Assembly (NCBI GenBank): GCA_963772315.1
Contig: CAVYWJ010000004.1
Location: forward strand, 1,736,001-1,800,000
From: Haliangium sp963772315
GTDB taxonomy: Bacteria > Myxococcota_A > Polyangia > Haliangiales > Haliangiaceae
Direction: 5' to 3'
Length of the DNA: 64,000 nucleotides
In this document: piece after piece, positions 12,233-21,400 of the stretch
How positions within the stretch are numbered: position 1 is the stretch's first letter
Layout of the letters: every line of letters begins with the position of its first letter
The notes under the pieces: generated by a model
What the model saw: the letters and a program-made list of their open reading frames with translations, nothing else
What the model was told of the DNA's origin: nothing
The model's database searches: none
Made by a program: the position numbers and the translations under genes

Positions 12233-13603
12233 ATGGACCCCCGGCTCAAAGCGCTCTACCTGGTAGCGATCGCCGTGGGGGTGTTCTTCCTCCCGGCCTG
12301 GTGGATAGTCGCCATCGCGGCGCTGGTGCAGGCGGCGCTGTGGCTGGGCCTGGGCCTGGGCCTGCGAGCGCTGCTGTGGCAGCTGCGCAAGCTGACGCTG
12401 TTCCTGGCCATCCTGGTGGTCGCGTACGGGCTGGTGAGCCTGGATCCGGCAACCGATCGATGGCACACGGTGCGCTGGCTCGGGCTGGCGATCGAGATCA
12501 ATGTCGCGGGCCTGCTCGTGGGCGTGGCCATGGCGCTGCGGGTCGTGGCCGTGGTCCTGGCCTCGCAGGTGGCGCGTGCGGGAGATCCGCGCGCGCTGGC
12601 CGCGGGCCTGGGCCGTCTGGGCGTGCCCCGGGCAGCGGCGCTGTCGATCGACGCGGTGCTGGTCTTGCTCGGTGACGAGCGCGGGCACGGGCATGGACGT
12701 GGCAGGGGGCGCGGAGATGGCTCGGGCGGCGGGCGCGGGGGCGGCATGGGCGGCGGGCGCGGAGATGGGTCGGGCGGGGGGCGCGAGCGGAGCTGGCGCG
12801 GTTTCTGGGCCGGGCTGGGCCGGCTGGCGCGCGGCGATGCATCGCTGATGGTCGAGCGTCTGCGCGGGCACATCGATCGCGCCGAGGCGCATCTGGTGGC
12901 CGCGGCCGGGCACGAGAACAGCCGGGCGTTCCTGCGCGACGTGGCCGTGATCGCGGGCATCGCGCTGACCATGCTGGGCGTCAAGGCGCTCAAGATCCTG
13001 CCCGGCATTCCGTTCGCGCCCGGCCACAAGGGCGTGCTGCTGATCCCGCTCTACATCGCGGCCGGGTTCCTGACCCGCTCGCGCGCGGGCTCCACGCTCA
13101 CGGGCCTGACCATGGGCACCGTGGCGTTCCTGCTCGGCGACGGCCGCTACGGCGTGTTCGAGATCTGCAAGCACGTGGCGCCGGGCGTGATGGTCGATCT
13201 CGGCGCGCCGTTCATGCGCGGACGCGCGCACCGGGTGTGGGCGTGGTCGCTGTTCGGCCTGATGGTGGCGCTCGGCCGCTATGCCACGGTGACCGCGATC
13301 GCGCTGGCAGTGCAGGCGCCGGCCGTGGTCTATGCCGTGCTCTTGCCCGGCCTGATCGTGCATGCGGTTTTCGGCGTCCTGTCCGGGGTCGTGACCGCGC
13401 CGCTGGTGCGCGCGCTGGAGCGTCCGCCGGAGCCGGGGCCGGCGCCGGAGCCGGAGCGCGAAGCTCGGCGCCAGGGCTCCGGTCCCGGGTCTGGTTCGGG
13501 CGGAGGCGGGGGCGGGGGCCGCGGCCGCGGCGGGGGCTCGGGCCAGGGCGGGGGCTCGGGCCAGGGCCCGAGATCATCCAAGACAAGAAGGGAGAGTACA
13601 TGA
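12233..13603 (+). CDS. ECF-transporter-like membrane protein (T + S-like halves)
   Basis: A 456-residue membrane protein. Residues 1-145 carry about four membrane segments and resemble an EcfT/CbiQ transmembrane component. A Gly/Arg/His-rich low-complexity loop (about 146-190) follows, then ALTMLGVKALKILPGIPFAPGH... and three to four more segments resembling an S-component. The tail is Gly-rich. The last four bases ATGA overlap the mosA start, so it is coupled to the molybdenum storage genes. Inference: metal or oxyanion uptake feeding the store. No ECF ATPase is encoded nearby; the substrate is unproven. Confidence 0.65.
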   Translation: MDPRLKALYLVAIAVGVFFLPAWWIVAIAALVQAALWLGLGLGLRALLWQLRKLTLFLAILVVAYGLVSLDPATDRWHTVRWLGLAIEINVAGLLVGVAMALRVVAVVLASQVARAGDPRALAAGLGRLGVPRAAALSIDAVLVLLGDERGHGHGRGRGRGDGSGGGRGGGMGGGRGDGSGGGRERSWRGFWAGLGRLARGDASLMVERLRGHIDRAEAHLVAAAGHENSRAFLRDVAVIAGIALTMLGVKALKILPGIPFAPGHKGVLLIPLYIAAGFLTRSRAGSTLTGLTMGTVAFLLGDGRYGVFEICKHVAPGVMVDLGAPFMRGRAHRVWAWSLFGLMVALGRYATVTAIALAVQAPAVVYAVLLPGLIVHAVFGVLSGVVTAPLVRALERPPEPGPAPEPEREARRQGSGPGSGSGGGGGGGRGRGGGSGQGGGSGQGPRSSKTRREST

Positions 13604-14451
13604 ACAAGCTGGTCACCGGCGATGGCCGAACCCATATCCACTCGCGCCTGATGCGCGAGTCGCTGCAGGATCGCGCCGTGATTCGCGAAACCGACAGCGA
13701 GTCCGACTTCCAGATCCTGCCCGACGTCGTGCTGGTCGGGATCGGCGGGCAGAGCATCTTCGATCGCGGCCGCGAGGCGCTCCTGCCGCTGGTCGAGGAG
13801 CTCCGCGAGCTGCGCGGCAAGCACAAGATCGTGCTCGGCGTCGGCGGCGGCACGCGCGTGCGCCACACGCTCTCGGTCGCGCTCGATCTCGGGCTCCCGA
13901 TCGGCGGCATCGCCCAGCTCGTCGGCGCGATGGAGGAGCTCAACGCGATCCTCCTCAACGCGCTGCTCGCGCCAAGCACGGCTCGATCGTCGATGCAGCG
14001 CGATCACTTCTGGGAGCTGCCGCTGTACCTCGACGCCGGCATGCATGCCGATCGTCGATCTCGATCCCGCCGTACCACTTCTGGGAGCCGCCGCCCGACG
14101 AGCGGCCACCTGCCCGACGCACGGCTCGGACTTCGGTCTGTTCCAGCTCGCCGAGGTGCTCGGCGATGAAGCAGCTCATCTTCGTCAAGGACGAGGACGG
14201 GCTCTACGACAAGGATCCGAAGAAGCACACGGACGCGAAGCTCATCCCCAAGATCACGCTCGACGAGCTCCTGACGCGAGCTGCCGCCCGAGCAAGATCC
14301 TCGACCGCAGCTGTTCCACGCCTGGCAGCACGCGAAGCAACCTCAAGCGCATCGTCGATCGTCAACGGCCTCGTGCCCGGCCAGCTGACGCGGGCCCTGC
14401 GCGGCGAGGACGTCGGCACCGTGATCACGAAGGAGCGCCGCCATGCGCTGA
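13600..14451 (+). CDS. mosA: Molybdenum storage protein subunit, MosA/MosB family (multiple frameshifts)
   Basis: UMP-kinase-fold subunit of the MoSto cage that stores molybdate/tungstate clusters using ATP. The N-terminal part is clear: VGIGGQSIFDRG and LGVGGGTRVRHTLSVALDLGLPIG. Later family segments appear in other frames: PIV..PPYHFW, KQLIFVKDEDGLYDKDPKKH, IVNGLVPGQLTRALRGEDVGTVI. Removing extra G/C bases restores one protein. Sites: GC at 13969-13970; single bases at 13992, 14044, 14057, 14106, 14116, 14165, 14277, 14290; CG at 14306-14307; single bases at 14338 and 14357. The end is uncertain; one more shift would use the TGA at 14449. I assign the symbol by order; the two subunits are homologous. 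Confidence 0.75.
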
Positions 14452-15275
14452 GCGCCGCACCATCGACCAGCGCTCTCGGCGACTCGCCGCTGACCGGCTC
14501 CGTGTTCGAGGCGGTCGACTACCAGCCGGTCGCGATGATGCCCGACGTCAAGGTCGTCAAGATCGGCGGCCAGAGCATCATGGATCGCGGTCGCGCGGCG
14601 GTGTTCCCGATCCTCGACGAGATCGTCGCGGCGCGCAAGCTCGGCATCCAGGTCGTCCTGCTGCGCCGGCGGCGGCACGCGCGCGCGCCACATCTACTCG
14701 ATCGCCAGCGAGCTCGAGATGCCGACCGGCGTGCTCGCGACGCTCGGCAAGTACATGCCCGATGCAGAACGCGCGCATGCTGCAGATGCTGCTCGCCAAG
14801 CACGGCGGCATCTACATCGCTGCCCGACGACTTCGAGAAGCTGCCGCTCTACCTCCAGATGGGCTGCATCCCGATCGATGACCGGCATGCCGCCGTTCGG
14901 CTACTGGGAGAAGCGCGAGGAAGGCGGCCGCATCCCGCCGCACCGCACCGACGCCGGCGTGTTCCTGTCGGCCGAGTTCCTCGGCTCGCCGGCGCGCGAT
15001 CTTCATCAAGGACGAGGACGGCCTCTACACCGACGATCCGAAGAAGAACCCGGACGCGACGCACATCCCGCGCATCAGCGCCGAAGGAGCTGATCGCCCG
15101 CGACCTGCCCGACGTCGTGCTCGAGCGCGTCGTCATCGAGTACCTGCCGCGCGCGCGCTGGTGCAAGGAGCTCCAGATCGTCAACGGCCTGGAGCCCGGA
15201 CAGGTGAGCGCAGCCCTGGCCGGCGAGGACGTGGGCACCATCATCTATCACCCAGATCCGGCGGCTCCGGCGTAG
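14443..15275 (+). CDS. mosB: Molybdenum storage protein second subunit (eight frameshifts)
   Basis: Second MoSto subunit. Recognisable segments: VVKIGGQSIMDRGRAAVFP, AGGGTRARHIYSIASE, MLLAKHGGIYI, GMPPFGYWEKREEGGRIPPH, IFIKDEDGLYTDDPKKN, and IVNGLEPGQVSAALAGEDV, very like Azotobacter MosB. The ATG at 14443 follows AAGGAG. Eight single extra bases break the frame: 14446, 14471, 14664 (C after a codon ending G) and 14761, 14819, 14877, 14998, 15083 (G after a codon ending C). Removing all eight gives one uninterrupted protein of about 274 residues to the TAG at 15273. The end overlaps the convergent gene by 35 bp. The coding content looks under selection; the breaks do not resemble drift. Confidence 0.78.
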
Positions 15276-17220
15276 CCGGCGGCTCCGGCGTGGCCGGCAG
15301 GGACGGCGCTGCCACCAGCTGGCCGCGCTCGAGGGTCACGGTGGGGCAGTAGGCATCCACGCGCTCTCGCTGCCACCAGGCGGGCTGGCCGGCCTGGCCG
15401 GGATCCGTGCCGGGATCCGTGAATGTATAGAGGTAGAGCGTGGTGCGGAGATAGCGCGGGGGCTGGCCGGCGAATGGGTCGCGTGCGAGCAGGCCGCGCA
15501 CCGCGGGCGCGCCCTCGAGGAGCCGCTGCAGGAACGCGTGCAGCCATGGCTCGGTGCGGCAGTCGCCCAGGGCCGCGAACCACATCTGCCAGTCCAGGCG
15601 CGGCATGTGCGGGCCGGCGAAGTGTGGTCGTTCGTCCAGGCGGTCGGCTTTCCAGCGGAAGTCGTAGGCTGTCCAGGTGACGCCGTCGCGGCTGCCCTCG
15701 ATCTCGATCTCGGGCCGGGTGGTGGTCATGACCGCGAACAGGCCGTAGCTGTTGATCGCCATGAGCGGCGCGATCGGGCGGGTGAGCGAGCGGCCGAGAT
15801 CGCTGCGCGGCTGGACGCGCTGGTAGGCCACGAGCGCGCTCAGGCCGAGGATGGGAATGGCCAGGCTCCACGCGATCCAGACCGTGCGCCGGCGTGGCTG
15901 GCGCGGGGCCGGCACCGCGGGATCCGGGACGCGCGACCGGAGACGGGCGGGCACGAGGCGGCGCAGCGCGGTGTCGTCGAAGAGCGTGATGGCCAGGGCG
16001 CAGCTCAGCAGGTTGAAGAAGCCGTAGTTGCCCGTGGCGCCGATGCCGGCCATGAGCAAGATGGTCCCCAGGCCAAACAGCATGCGCAGGCGCCGCGGGC
16101 CGAGCGCGAACCAGGGCAGCACCAGCTCGATGGCGAGCATGAGCAGGGTGGCCAGCGCGAGCAGCCACGCGGGCGTGTGGTGAGCGTACCAGGAGGTCCA
16201 GGTGGGGATGGGCTGGGTGAAGAAGTGATACTGGAGCGCGTCGAGCTCGGCCCAGGTGGCGTCGCCCGAGCGCAGCTTGACCACGCCCGAGAGCAGCATG
16301 AGCTTGCAGGCCAGGAGACGCACCAGCCATACGCCTGCACGCGGCGGCTCGGCGTCGCTGCGGAGCCGTGGCCGCAGGCGCCACGGCGCCAGGAACAGGG
16401 AGACCAGCAGGGCCTCGATGAGGAGAATGTCCCATTGATAGTGAAAGAACACGCCGCCGGCCGTGACCAGGGACAGATACGCGAGCCAGAGACCGAGCAC
16501 CGCGAGCCCGGGCAGCACGTCCGCGATCAGCAGCACGGCCAGGACGATGCCGGCGGCGATCAGTGTCCAGAGAAAGCCGTCACTGGCCGAGAGCCACAGC
16601 AGCGTGGGCACTTGCAGCACGCGCTCGATCGCGCTCCAGCCCTGCTGGTCCGCGACCTGGCGCACGCGCTCCATGAAGTCGGCTGCAGGCGAGATGCCGC
16701 CCGCGCCGAACAGCCCGCCGGCCTGCACGGCCATGGACACGAACGCGCACAGCGCGGTGATGCCGAGCATGCGCAAGTACAGCCAGCGCGTGAGCCGGTA
16801 TTGCCGGGGCAAGAGATCCGGGCCGACCAGCCAGCGGACGGTGCGCGCGAACCAGGGCCGGTGGCGGGCGATCAGGCGATAGGCGATGTCGCTCGCAGCA
16901 GCAAAGCCGGGGACGTGCGCGTGGCACCATGCGGCTGCGGGGTGGCCGCCGTGGGCCAGGGCGCGATACACGGCGCGAGCGCCCACGTGCACGGTGCCGT
17001 CGGGCTCGACGAGGTGCAGCGCGCGCGCGAACAGCGGCTCGGGGATGTCGGGAAAGCGCGCGGCCACCTCCTGGTAAGGCGCGGCGTCCACGTGCTCGCC
17101 CACGCGATGCGCGAGGCGGTCGATGACCTTGCGGCACACGCTGCACGCGCCGTCCCAGATGAGGAGCGGGCGCTGGGCAGGCGGATGCGCCGTGGAGACC
17201 CGGAACTCGTCGAAGCCCAT
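15241..17220 (-). CDS. DCC (DUF393) thiol-oxidoreductase / lipase maturation factor fusion
   Basis: About 659 residues. Residues 10-110 form a DUF393/DCC thioredoxin-like domain with CxxC (DGACSVCRKVID, Cys26 and Cys29). Residues 150-450 hold 8 or more membrane segments with YQWDILLIEALLVSLF, characteristic of lipase maturation factor (LMF1) proteins; a soluble LMF-like tail with aromatic motifs follows. LMF proteins help fold secreted enzymes; fusion to a redox domain fits a disulfide-linked folding role. The ATG at 17235 is an alternative start. Converges on mosB with a 35-bp overlap. Confidence 0.82.
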   Translation of the reverse strand: MGFDEFRVSTAHPPAQRPLLIWDGACSVCRKVIDRLAHRVGEHVDAAPYQEVAARFPDIPEPLFARALHLVEPDGTVHVGARAVYRALAHGGHPAAAWCHAHVPGFAAASDIAYRLIARHRPWFARTVRWLVGPDLLPRQYRLTRWLYLRMLGITALCAFVSMAVQAGGLFGAGGISPAADFMERVRQVADQQGWSAIERVLQVPTLLWLSASDGFLWTLIAAGIVLAVLLIADVLPGLAVLGLWLAYLSLVTAGGVFFHYQWDILLIEALLVSLFLAPWRLRPRLRSDAEPPRAGVWLVRLLACKLMLLSGVVKLRSGDATWAELDALQYHFFTQPIPTWTSWYAHHTPAWLLALATLLMLAIELVLPWFALGPRRLRMLFGLGTILLMAGIGATGNYGFFNLLSCALAITLFDDTALRRLVPARLRSRVPDPAVPAPRQPRRRTVWIAWSLAIPILGLSALVAYQRVQPRSDLGRSLTRPIAPLMAINSYGLFAVMTTTRPEIEIEGSRDGVTWTAYDFRWKADRLDERPHFAGPHMPRLDWQMWFAALGDCRTEPWLHAFLQRLLEGAPAVRGLLARDPFAGQPPRYLRTTLYLYTFTDPGTDPGQAGQPAWWQRERVDAYCPTVTLERGQLVAAPSLPATPEPPATPEPPDLGDR

Positions 17221-17283
17221 GGCACACGGGAGCATACGCGGGTTCGCGTGCGCTGCCGAGGTCGGCCGGGGCGGCCGCGCGGT

Positions 17284-18129
17284 TCACTCGGGCATCGTGA
17301 ACGTGGTGATCGTCCGGTAGCTCGTGCCCGCACCATCCCTGCAGCCGATGTACGCGTCACCGGATTCGGCGCTGCAGCTGTCGGTGTCGTAGCAGGCCCC
17401 GACCTGGTTCTCGAAGCCGCACGACTCCCAGGGGATCAGCCCGCACAAGCGCCCGTGATGCGAGGCCGCGACCACGTTCCGGCCCTGGCACGTGTACGCG
17501 CGCGGTGGATTGGCGAACAGATTGCCGTAGAAGCTGGCTTCTTCATGAGGAAACGTCTCTCGGTGGGTGCGTAGATCGCCGATCGCGGGGTGGCTGGCGA
17601 CCAGCTCGATGGACACGGTCTCGCCGAGCGCATTGGTCCGCGCCAGGAGACACGCCGAGACCCATTGCTGGCAATCCTCTCCGCACGCGCCCGTCTCCCA
17701 CTCCGGCGCCAGCCCGACCCGGCCCTCGAACGTGAAGGTGCCTTGCAAGAGAACATACTTGGTGATGGAGTGACCGAGCGGTAGTGCGCATTCCACCATG
17801 TACTGGACCAACTTGCGACCTGCCGCCGTGGTGACGAATCCAGCGATCGAGCTCAATCCCAGCTCGCTGGAGAGACCGCCGATGGTGCTGAGCCCGAAGC
17901 CCAGGGCGAGCCCGCTCGAGAGGGGCGTATCGTCCCCGAGGTGGAGTCCATTATGGAGATGGAGTCCATTGTGGAGATGGAGGCCGTTCTCGGTCTGCAG
18001 GGCCTGCTCGCTGGATGCGACCACTCCGTCCACGATGGTGTCCTCGACCGCGCACGCCGATGCGCCGGCGGCGAAGCTGATGGCGATGAGACCGGAGAGA
18101 GACAGGACCTGCTGGCTCGTTGCTGGCAT
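17284..18129 (-). CDS. Secreted lipoprotein with NGLHL repeats
   Basis: A 281-residue protein with signal LSGLIAISFAAGASAC and probable lipidated Cys. A tandem NGLHLHNGLHLHNGLHL motif follows near residues 50-66, encoded by an 18-bp DNA repeat at 17940-17990. The C-terminal half has about 12 Cys, implying disulfides (GEDCQQWVSAC, GRLCGL, CYDTDSC). GAGGAG lies 10 bases before the ATG, fixing this start. Proteins with NGL-type repeats followed by a Cys-rich domain are a recurring myxobacterial surface type; function unknown. Confidence 0.75.
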   Translation of the reverse strand: MPATSQQVLSLSGLIAISFAAGASACAVEDTIVDGVVASSEQALQTENGLHLHNGLHLHNGLHLGDDTPLSSGLALGFGLSTIGGLSSELGLSSIAGFVTTAAGRKLVQYMVECALPLGHSITKYVLLQGTFTFEGRVGLAPEWETGACGEDCQQWVSACLLARTNALGETVSIELVASHPAIGDLRTHRETFPHEEASFYGNLFANPPRAYTCQGRNVVAASHHGRLCGLIPWESCGFENQVGACYDTDSCSAESGDAYIGCRDGAGTSYRTITTFTMPE

Positions 18130-18479
18130 CGATAGGCTCCTCTCGTGCTGATTATCGGGATAGCGGTGCTGGATATCCGACTTTCCCTTCCTTCGAACCA
18201 TAATGCGTAAATCGGTATCCGCAACCAAGATTCTCGAAAAATATAACGAGTCCCGAAAGGAGCCTGAGCGGTGCAAAGGCACGCTCGCAGCGAGCCGCAG
18301 GGCCAGAATTTCGTCCTCTGTGGCAGATCTGTCACACGTGGCATGAAAAGCTGTGTGGCGTCAGACAGGGCGTGGACGCGAGTAATCGAAAATACGTCTG
18401 GCCAAATCGATGATGGTCGGAGCGCTGTGTCATCCCGGCATGACGGGGGACGCGCCGACAACGTCGTTGCCAGGGCGGA
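18130..18479 (-). other. Gene-free 350-bp region
   Basis: AT-rich for this window, especially 18140-18260, which should hold the promoter of the minus-strand lipoprotein gene. The half next to the kinase stop shows no coding signal or strong hairpin that I can see. Confidence 0.5.
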
Positions 18480-21400
18480 TCAGCGCCCGGCCGCGTCGGG
18501 CACGGACGTCAGGGCTGCTTGCAGGCGCTCGGCCATGAAGGCGGCGCTCGACTGGGCCAGGGTCAGCGCTGTCTGCCAGACGGCGTGCGCTTCTGTCGTA
18601 TTGCCTGCACGCAGCGCAGCACGGGCCTGGACATCGTGGAGCTCGACCAGCTCGTAAGCCAGCGACATGCCGCGTGCGCGCTCGATGAGGTCTTCCCAGG
18701 CACGGCTGTCCGCGTCATCGCGCAAGGCCAGCTGGATCATGCCGAGGAGCAGCCGGTCTGAGGGGCGCAGCATGGCTTCCTGCTGGCCCTGGCGCTCGGC
18801 CGCTTCCTGCTGCGCGTCGATGTCGGCGATGATGGTGCGCGCCGCATCCAGGTTGCCGGCGGCGAGCTCGACGCGAGCGAGGAGCAGCAAGCCTTCGGGC
18901 CGCAACGGGGGCCCGCCGTGGCGCTCGTCGAATGCGAGCACTCGCTCCAGATACTGGCGCGCCTTGTCGAGATCGCCGCGCCAGTAGTAGAACGTGGCCA
19001 CGTTATATTGGGAGTGGCGCTCCATCCGGGCGTTGCCCAGCGCCTGCGCCATCGTGCAGTGATCTTCGAGATCCGCGGACATGCGCTGCCAGTTGCCGCG
19101 CGCGGCCCAGAGGTGGACGCGGTTGCCGAGCGCTGCGGTGAGGTGCAGCATGTCGTTGTGGGCGCGGCATAGATCGATGACGCGCTTGAACACGGTCTCG
19201 GCCTCGTCCAGCCGGTGGAACCAGGCGTACAGGCCGCCGAGCATGAGCTGGGCCACGACCAGGGTCTCGTAGCACTCGTCGCCCAGCGCCTCGGCCCTGG
19301 CTGCTGCCATCGCCATGAGCTCGACCGCCTGCTCCAGTGCGTCGGTGCGCAAGGCCGCGCGGCCACGGCTCATGAGCACACGCGCTTCCAGGCGCGGCGA
19401 GGTCACGTCAACGAGGCGCAGCGCTGCGGCCGCGGTCAGCTGGGCCGCGCGCTCGAAGTCACCCAGCCAGTCGAGCGCCATGGCCTCGTCGAGGAGCAGA
19501 TCGATCTCGGTCTCGGTGTCGACGAGCGCGTGGGCATCGGCACGCGCGCCCGCCAGATCGGCGATGGCGTCCTCGTGGCGCGACAGCCGGTAGCGCATGA
19601 TGCCGCGGCAGCGCCGGGCCCGCATGCGTCGGCGCTGATCGCTGTCGTCGAGCAGCGCCAGCACGCGGGTGAATAACTGCTCGGCGCGCAGGTACTCGTG
19701 CTTGCCGAGGGCCTCCTCGGCCATGGTCTGATACGCCTGCAGGGCGGCGGCGTGCGCGCCGTGCTGCTCCGCGTGCCAGGCCAACCGGGCCAGGCTGCCC
19801 GAGGGCACGGGCTGGGGGCCGGCCGCGTAGTACCGGTAGGCCGCGCGGTGGATGTCGGCGGCGCTGGTCGGCTCCACGGTGGCGGCCACGGCCTCGCGGA
19901 TGAGCGCGTGGCGGAAGCTGAAGGTGCCGCGCCGGTGGGCGAACAGGAGCCCTGCGTCCGCGAGCTGCTCCAGCCCGACCCGGCCATCGAGCGGGAAGTC
20001 GCCCGCGCGTCCGATGCGATCCAGGCCGGACAGCACGCCCTCGACCACGTCGGGCGGGAACTCGGGGCCGAGCAGCGAGAGCATGCGCGCATGGGCCGCT
20101 TGCTCGGGCGTCAGGGTCTCGAGCTCGCGCTGGGTCAGCCAGTCGATGAGCGGCGTATCGGGCAAGGCGTCGAGGACATCGGTGTCTACGTACCAGCCCG
20201 CCTCGCGGTCGTGCGGCTTGACTAGCTCCTGGCGCATGAGCCCGCGCACCAGCTCCACCAGGAGCATGGGAATCCGGTCGGCGCGTGCGACCAGGCGGTC
20301 AACGACCGCCTCGGGCACGTCCTGCGCCGGCGCGAGCAGCCGGCGGCAGAGGTCGCGCGCGTCATCCTGGGACAAGGGCGGCAGCGGGCGCTTGTGGTGG
20401 CGCGCGGTGCGCTGGCCCCAGTCCGGCCGCAGCTCGGCGAATGCGGGCCGGGCCAGCACCATGCACCAGATCTCGGCCGATCGTCCGGCTGCGGTCGCGT
20501 ACTCGAGCGCGTCGAGCACGGTGTCGTCGGCCCACTGGGCGTCGTCGAGCACGACCACCTGGGGGCGCTTGGCGGCGAGGCGCACCAGGGCCTCGCCCAG
20601 GGCGCGGGCCGTGGCCGTGCGCAGCGTGCCGGGGGCAACCCCGAGCGCGCGCACGGGCGGCGCATCCGCATCCAGCCAGCCCATGGCCAGGGCCACGCTG
20701 TGCCAGACCTCGCGTCCCATCTCAGGGCCGAGGCGCTGGTGGATGAGCTCGCGCCCGGCGTCGCCGGGGCTGTGGCTGGGCAGGCCGAGCACCCAGGTGA
20801 GGAGCTCGCGGAGGAGTGGTGTCCGGTCGTTGGCCACGGGGGCGTGCGCGCGCAGCTCGCGGACCTGGACCCAGGGATAGTGCATGCCGATGCGCTCGAC
20901 CAGGATACCGCCGATGCAGCTCTTGCCCATGCCGGGCGCGGCCGTGAGGGTGGTGAGCGCGGGCGTGACCTCACGCATGGCAGTGCGGAAATCGGACAGC
21001 AGGGTGGTGAGCATGTCCTCCCGGCCCACGAACGGCGCGGTTCGCACGCGCAGCCGGGCCGTGCTGGCGCGCTTCCATAGCCGCGGCGCAGCCCGCGCGG
21101 TGCGCGCGGTGTGCGCGTCGCTGTCGATGCTGGGCATGGCCGCAGCCACGGCATCGGTGAGGGTGACACCCTCGGGATCCGCGTCCGTGGGATAGCGCTC
21201 GACCCGCGAGAACACGTTGGATACGAACCACGGCTGCCCGTTCGCGCGCCAGCGCACCAGCACGGAGGCGAGATCGACGACGGCGCGGCGGCACAGGCGG
21301 CGCTCGACCAGGGACTGGGCGACGTCGACGGCGCGGCGCACGGGGTTGTCGGTGGCGTCGTGGGTGAAGACCACGGCGCAGCGGGTACCGGCAAAGTCCG

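Noticed and set aside
13600..15275. Programmed ribosomal frameshifting as the explanation for mosAB
   Set aside because: No slippery heptamer or stop-adjacent shift context; 20 sites would be far too many. Sequence error or unusual mutation is more likely, though not proved.
15538..17574. 678-codon plus-strand frame opposite the LMF gene
   Set aside because: Antisense to a gene with clear motifs; sequence is Gln/Glu/Arg-rich without domain.
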